DNA from: Dysidea avara
Lineage: Eukaryota > Porifera > Demospongiae > Dictyoceratida > Dysideidae
Assembly (NCBI RefSeq): GCF_963678975.1
Contig: NC_089275.1
Location: forward strand, 35,193,819 to 35,257,818
DNA length: 64,000 bases
Reading direction: 5' to 3'
Positions 63,140-64,000 of this stretch are shown one piece after another; positions within the stretch are counted from its first letter, which is position 1, and each line of letters starts with the position of its first letter. The translations under genes and the position numbers were made by a program. The notes below the pieces were generated by a model, which saw only the letters and a program-made list of their open reading frames with translations, was not told where the DNA came from and made no database searches.

Positions 63140-64000
63140 AATAATAGGAATCATGGCATTTTGCACATTTTCACAAAAAATATTGACCAGAAACCGCCTC
63201 ACAATATTTTCCATGCACAAGTTTTGGAGATTTGCTAGTAGAACAACCTCAAGCATCACAAATCTCACTTTCGATCATTGGTTTGCAACAGCATATTCAG
63301 GCTGATAGCTTGCAGTGGGCAATCAATCACCCAGGCCAACATGTGGTTAACCACTCGATTCATTATAGGCATGCCTAAAAAAATTCGAGTATGGGAGGTA
63401 CAATCTAACGTTGTATGCATATTTATTATGATGAATGGAGAAGTCCAGAAATATCATGGAAAATTCTGTTTAGTGTCCATCTGTTTCTAGTGTTCAAAGC
63501 AGTTTTCGTCCTCTATTAACCTACAGTATGGATGGACTGACATATATGGGTAAGCTTCCTTGTAGAAACATTGTTTTGTGCTACGTGTAATGTGGGTGTG
63601 TCCATATTTGAAACTGTACCTGTTCTTCGTAATACTGTGGTGCCACTGAAAGCATGCACAACTTGTTTCCATCATATAAATCCACACAATCTGCTTCTTC
63701 CGACACACGTGTTCTTACATTGCTGTGTCGTCATAGAAACTGGCTACCGCTAACCCGGCTCGGCATTAGCTCTTTGCAACGACTGGATTAATTGCAGATG
63801 GGCTTCTCCTACTATACTTCGTTTACTACTCAGTGTAACATGCAACATGCAACATGCGTCTGGATAAAAGAAATGAAATCCTACACCCTTTCCTTTGATG
63901 AGGTGGGTCCTAATTAGTCATATCAGTTTTAGCTATCAACCTGAAATTATCAACTTTTACACTTGTATACATAAACATACAGCCTTGTATTACCAGAGAA
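63140..64000. other. Intergenic, no feature recognised
   Basis: No gene, repeat family or palindrome seen. aacatgcaacatgcaacatg at 63838-63857 is a short triplication. Confidence 0.4.

Overview
This window is eukaryotic nuclear DNA: AT-rich, intron-containing and crowded with transposons. Splice sites can be read directly (GT..AG, with introns down to about 50-60 bp). There are no operons, ribosome binding sites or tRNA clusters. The gene types (an ankyrin-ROC/COR-Death protein, a BEN-domain protein, a BEL/Pao retroelement, Tc1- and hAT-type elements, tRNA-derived SINEs) point to an early-branching marine animal. My best guess is a demosponge, but that is inference and not proven by the window.

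Layout. 1-2,400: the last exons of an ankyrin/ROC/Death-type gene (copy 1, Death domain) and its 3' flank. 2,436-9,580: two copies of a foldback sequence, each followed by a long array of about 30-bp repeats. 9,587-16,430: a conserved repeat tail split by an apparently intact, very young BEL/Pao retrotransposon (identical 203-bp LTRs, 5-bp target duplication, one 1776-aa Gag-Pol frame). 16,715-19,455: a giant imperfect palindrome with two MITEs nested in one arm. 19,800-28,750: intergenic DNA with palindromic ACGCGT repeats, several MITEs and LINE 3' ends.

29,740-38,134: copy 2 of the ROCO-Death gene, nearly complete (ankyrin exons, one large ROC-COR exon, linker exon, Death exon; all phases join). 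Its Death exon and 3' flank match copy 1, so the locus is a diverged tandem duplication. 38,135-49,400: the duplicated flank, then repeats, tRNA-like SINE pieces and one possible first exon at 44,584. 49,542-51,398: an unrecognised gene in which a two-exon unit is repeated five times with about 284-bp period and phase-1 symmetric exons. 53,150-53,578: a chain of mini-exons that may end another gene.

55,248-62,502: a coiled-coil protein with a basic stretch (minus strand), a 50-bp minisatellite, a full-length Tc1-type DD34E transposase whose N-terminus is separated by a 2.46-kb intron (plus strand), and a convergent BEN-domain protein (minus strand) with an in-frame 18-bp minisatellite.

The host genes most likely act in signalling or innate immunity (ROCO-Death) and in DNA binding or chromatin (BEN, transposase-derived). 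A short motif with core CTCTATTAGAG recurs in at least a dozen places, often paired, and is the most persistent pattern not explained by genes.
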